Part shown: positions 61,873-64,000 of the stretch, piece by piece
Layout: every line of letters begins with the position of its first letter
Position numbering within the stretch: position 1 is the stretch's first letter
NCBI GenBank assembly: GCA_937920085.1
Contig: CALETE010000094.1
Coordinates: 67,800 to 131,799, forward strand
Direction of reading: 5' to 3'
Length of the DNA: 64,000 bases
Source: an uncultured Alphaproteobacteria bacterium
GTDB lineage: Bacteria; Pseudomonadota; Alphaproteobacteria; Caulobacterales; Caulobacteraceae
Made by a program: the position numbers and the translations under genes
The notes under the pieces: generated by a model
The model's input: the letters and a program-made list of their open reading frames with translations, nothing else
Told to the model about the DNA's origin: nothing
Databases searched by the model: none

Positions 61873-63425
61873 GACCTGCCGATCAGAACCTCTTCCACCC
61901 CAGGCGCACCGGTGAAGATGCAGGGGCCGAAGGTCGTGGGCTGGTCCATGGGCGCATTGCGGATGGTCAGTTTCTGCGCCTTGAGGCGCTTGTCCACCGC
62001 CTCCAAGGCCTCACCCGTCGGTCGCGACCAGGGAACCCGGACCCAGCCCTTGAAGCTCAGAGTGTCCTCGTCATCCTCAGCGGCCGCGCCGAAATACTCG
62101 GTCAGGCCTTCGAAGCTGGTGACATCGCGGACGATATTGGCGTCCAGGCGGGTCTTGGCCTCGTCATAGAGGGCCTGCTGAATCTGGGCGAGCAGGACGG
62201 GTACCCCGGCTACGAACTCATCCCTGGGCAGGGCCTGGCTCTTGACCTTGTCGCCGTCGCGCAGGTCGTCCCGGCGCATGAAGCTGACCATGCCGGCGGC
62301 TACGTCGCGGGGACCCAGCTCGACAATGATCGGTGCACCACGGCGCACCCAGTTCCAGCGCTTTTCCGCCGACTTCTGGGCCTTGGTGTCCAGCAGGGCG
62401 CGGATGGGTTCACCCAGCGCAAACGTCTCGTTCAGCTGGGCCACCAGGGCCTGACCAAAGGCCAGGACTTCGGCGTCCTCAGGCTTGTCCCGCAGCATGG
62501 GCACCACGACGATCTGGCGCGGCGCAATGGCGGGCGGCAAGCGCAGGCCATCGTCATCCCCATGGGTCATGATCACCCCGCCGATCAGACGGGTGGACAC
62601 CCCCCAGCTGGAGGTGTGGCAGAAGGCCAGCTCGCCCGCGTCATTCTGGAAGCGGATGTTCTGGGCCTTGGCAAAGCTGGTGCCCAGATAGTGCGAGGTG
62701 CCCGCCTGCAGGGCCTTGCCGTCCTGCATCATGGCCTCGATGGAATAGGTGGCGTCAGCGCCGGGGAAGCGCTCATTCTCGGGCTTCTCTCCGGCGATCA
62801 CCGGCATGGCCAAGATGGTCTCGGAAAACACCCGGTACATTTCCAGGGCTTCCAGGGTCGAGGACAAGGCGTCGTCCTTATCGGCATGGGCGGTGTGGCC
62901 CTCCTGCCAGAGGAATTCAGACGTCCGCAGGAAGAGGCGCGTGCGCATTTCCCAGCGCACCACATTGGCCCACTGATTGATCTTCAGCGGCAGGTCCCGG
63001 TGGCTCTTGATCCAGCGGGAAAACGCGTCGCCGATAATGGTTTCCGAGGTGGGGCGAACCACCAGGGGCTCTTCCAGCTTGGCCTCAGGATCGGGCGAGA
63101 GCTTGCCGTCGATCATCTTCAGCCGGTGGTGGGTGACCACCGCCATTTCCTTGGCGAAGCCGTCAACGTGCTGGGCCTCCTTGGCGAAGAAGCTCAAGGG
63201 GATGAACAGGGGGAAATAGCAGTTGTCCACCGCCATGGCCTTAATCCTGCGGTCCATGACCTGCTGGATTCGCTCCCAGACCCCAAAGCCCCAGGGCTTG
63301 ATGATCATACTGCCGCGCACAGGCGAGGGCTCGGCCATGTCGGCCTCCCGCACAATGGCCTGATACCAGTCGGGGAAGGTAAGCTTATTGCCGGTGGTCC
63401 GGCTGACGCTGAGCGCGCGTTGCAT
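61866..63425 (-). CDS. proS: Prolyl-tRNA synthetase, archaeal/eukaryotic-type (ProS type 3)
   Basis: A 519-residue class II aminoacyl-tRNA synthetase. The N-terminal pattern FPDWYQAIVREADMAE and VRGSMIIKPWGFGVWERIQ, then NCYFPLFIPLSFFAKEA and VVTHH, belong to the archaeal/eukaryotic form. It ends in Tyr, as these enzymes do. Most alphaproteobacteria use a shorter bacterial ProRS, so this is either a replacement or a second copy. I start at MQRALSVSRTTGN (63425). It is convergent with the small membrane gene. Confidence 0.93.
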   Translation of the reverse strand: MQRALSVSRTTGNKLTFPDWYQAIVREADMAEPSPVRGSMIIKPWGFGVWERIQQVMDRRIKAMAVDNCYFPLFIPLSFFAKEAQHVDGFAKEMAVVTHHRLKMIDGKLSPDPEAKLEEPLVVRPTSETIIGDAFSRWIKSHRDLPLKINQWANVVRWEMRTRLFLRTSEFLWQEGHTAHADKDDALSSTLEALEMYRVFSETILAMPVIAGEKPENERFPGADATYSIEAMMQDGKALQAGTSHYLGTSFAKAQNIRFQNDAGELAFCHTSSWGVSTRLIGGVIMTHGDDDGLRLPPAIAPRQIVVVPMLRDKPEDAEVLAFGQALVAQLNETFALGEPIRALLDTKAQKSAEKRWNWVRRGAPIIVELGPRDVAAGMVSFMRRDDLRDGDKVKSQALPRDEFVAGVPVLLAQIQQALYDEAKTRLDANIVRDVTSFEGLTEYFGAAAEDDEDTLSFKGWVRVPWSRPTGEALEAVDKRLKAQKLTIRNAPMDQPTTFGPCIFTGAPGVEEVLIGRSY

Positions 63426-63545
63426 AGAGGTCTCCAAACAGACGCTCTCTCTAATCCGCTCCGGCCGGTTGCGCAAAGCTCCCTTGCGCCTTTGCCCGGC
63501 AATGCTAAGCCGGAGGCTTCAGTTTCAAATCTCAGGGAGAGACAT

Positions 63546-63995
63546 ATGAACCCCGTTGAATTTTCAGACCTCGCAGATCTGGTCGGCCAAGAAGTCGGCG
63601 TTTCGGATTGGGTGGAGATCAGCCAAGAGCGGGTCAACCAGTTCGCGGAAGCCACCGGCGACCATCAGTGGATCCACGTGGATGTCGAGCGCGCCACCCG
63701 CGAAATCGGCGGCCCGATCGCTCACGGCTATCTGACCCTGTCCCTGATCCCCTTCCTCGGCGCCGGCATGCTGCCCATCAAGGGCGTCACCCGCGGCATC
63801 AACTATGGCTCGGACAAGGTCCGCTTCATCAACATGGTTCGGGTCGGCAAGCGCGTGCGCATGCGCCAGAAGCTGCTCTCGGCTGAGCCTAAGTCCGGCG
63901 GCATGCAGCTGAAGAACGAGTGCACCATCGAGATCGAAGGCGAAGCCAAGCCCGCCTGCATCGCTGAGACGATTTCCGTCGTCTACGGCGGCTAA
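63546..63995 (+). CDS. MaoC family dehydratase
   Basis: A 149-residue hot-dog-fold enzyme, R-specific enoyl-CoA hydratase-like. The catalytic motif is ATGDHQWIHVDVERA with Asp and His, and GPIAHGYLTLSLIP follows. It may link fatty acid oxidation to hydroxyalkanoate synthesis or act on acyl-CoAs. AGGGAGAG precedes the ATG. The gene ends five bases before the window edge. It is divergent from proS across about 120 bases, which hold no further gene. Confidence 0.92.
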   Translation: MNPVEFSDLADLVGQEVGVSDWVEISQERVNQFAEATGDHQWIHVDVERATREIGGPIAHGYLTLSLIPFLGAGMLPIKGVTRGINYGSDKVRFINMVRVGKRVRMRQKLLSAEPKSGGMQLKNECTIEIEGEAKPACIAETISVVYGG

Positions 63996-64000
63996 GACCT

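Noticed and set aside
61755..63995. 746-residue plus-strand open frame
   Set aside because: It is the antisense of proS, with Gly/His/Gln-rich composition, kept open by codon bias. Its last 149 residues are the real MaoC gene starting at 63546.
1..64000. CRISPR arrays, insertion sequences, prophage
   Set aside because: No regularly spaced direct repeats, transposase, integrase or phage structural gene was seen on either strand.

Overview
This GC-rich 64 kb window most likely comes from a Caulobacterales alphaproteobacterium. The evidence is a DivJ-like cell-fate histidine kinase, a perfect CtrA-type site (TTAA-N7-TTAA), a MucR/Ros regulator, two DUF2336 proteins, TonB-dependent receptors serving polysaccharide use, and System I cytochrome c maturation genes. 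The genus cannot be fixed from the sequence alone.

Layout. 1-4781: minus-strand stress/nitrogen run htrA > response regulator > histidine kinase > glnE (glnE leaves the window). 4928-8914: ccmI-ccmE-ccmF-ccmH with 4-base overlaps throughout. 8959-14377: an unknown protein, a second two-component system with a PepSY protein, a DnaJ-class protein and a YcgN protein. 14433-18475: class A penicillin-binding protein and an ABC-F ATPase. 18476-19019: a non-coding stretch holding a candidate structured RNA with its own terminator, directly ahead of an NMT1/THI5-type ABC importer (19020-21548). 21585-25136: a proline-rich secreted protein, a DUF2336 protein and a convergent helical-repeat protein preceded by a CtrA-type site. 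25278-28524: prfC-rsmC-rsuA, a tight translation operon. 28623-35959: small unknown genes, a GST, a DivJ-like kinase, SufE, a PAS protein, a MucR regulator and a second DUF2336 protein. 36028-38592: divergent enoyl-CoA hydratase and acyl-CoA synthetase sharing a 27-base palindrome. 38609-39603: a frameshifted CsaA-like tRNA-binding gene and a Doc-type toxin-antitoxin pair with a tandem operator. 39749-42271: an unusual TonB-dependent receptor.

42375-61386 is a pectin/uronate utilisation locus: MFS uronate transporter, FAH/hydratase-fold enzyme, altronate dehydratase (uxaA), LacI regulator, kduI, kduD, kdgK, carboxylesterase, pectate lyase, large TonB-dependent receptor, esterase, GH43 enzyme, uxaC and a UxuB/UxaB-type reductase. 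Its logic is extracellular lysis and de-esterification of pectin, outer-membrane uptake, inner-membrane transport, then two branches (UxaC-reductase-UxaA for saturated uronates, KduI-KduD for unsaturated ones) meeting at 2-keto-3-deoxygluconate, which KdgK phosphorylates. A KDPG aldolase is not in the window. Five copies of a motif built on ATGACACC/GGTGTCAT lie in the promoters of this locus and probably form the LacI regulator's regulon.

The window ends with a small membrane protein, an archaeal/eukaryotic-type prolyl-tRNA synthetase and a MaoC dehydratase. I saw no tRNA or rRNA genes, insertion sequences, phage genes or CRISPR arrays.
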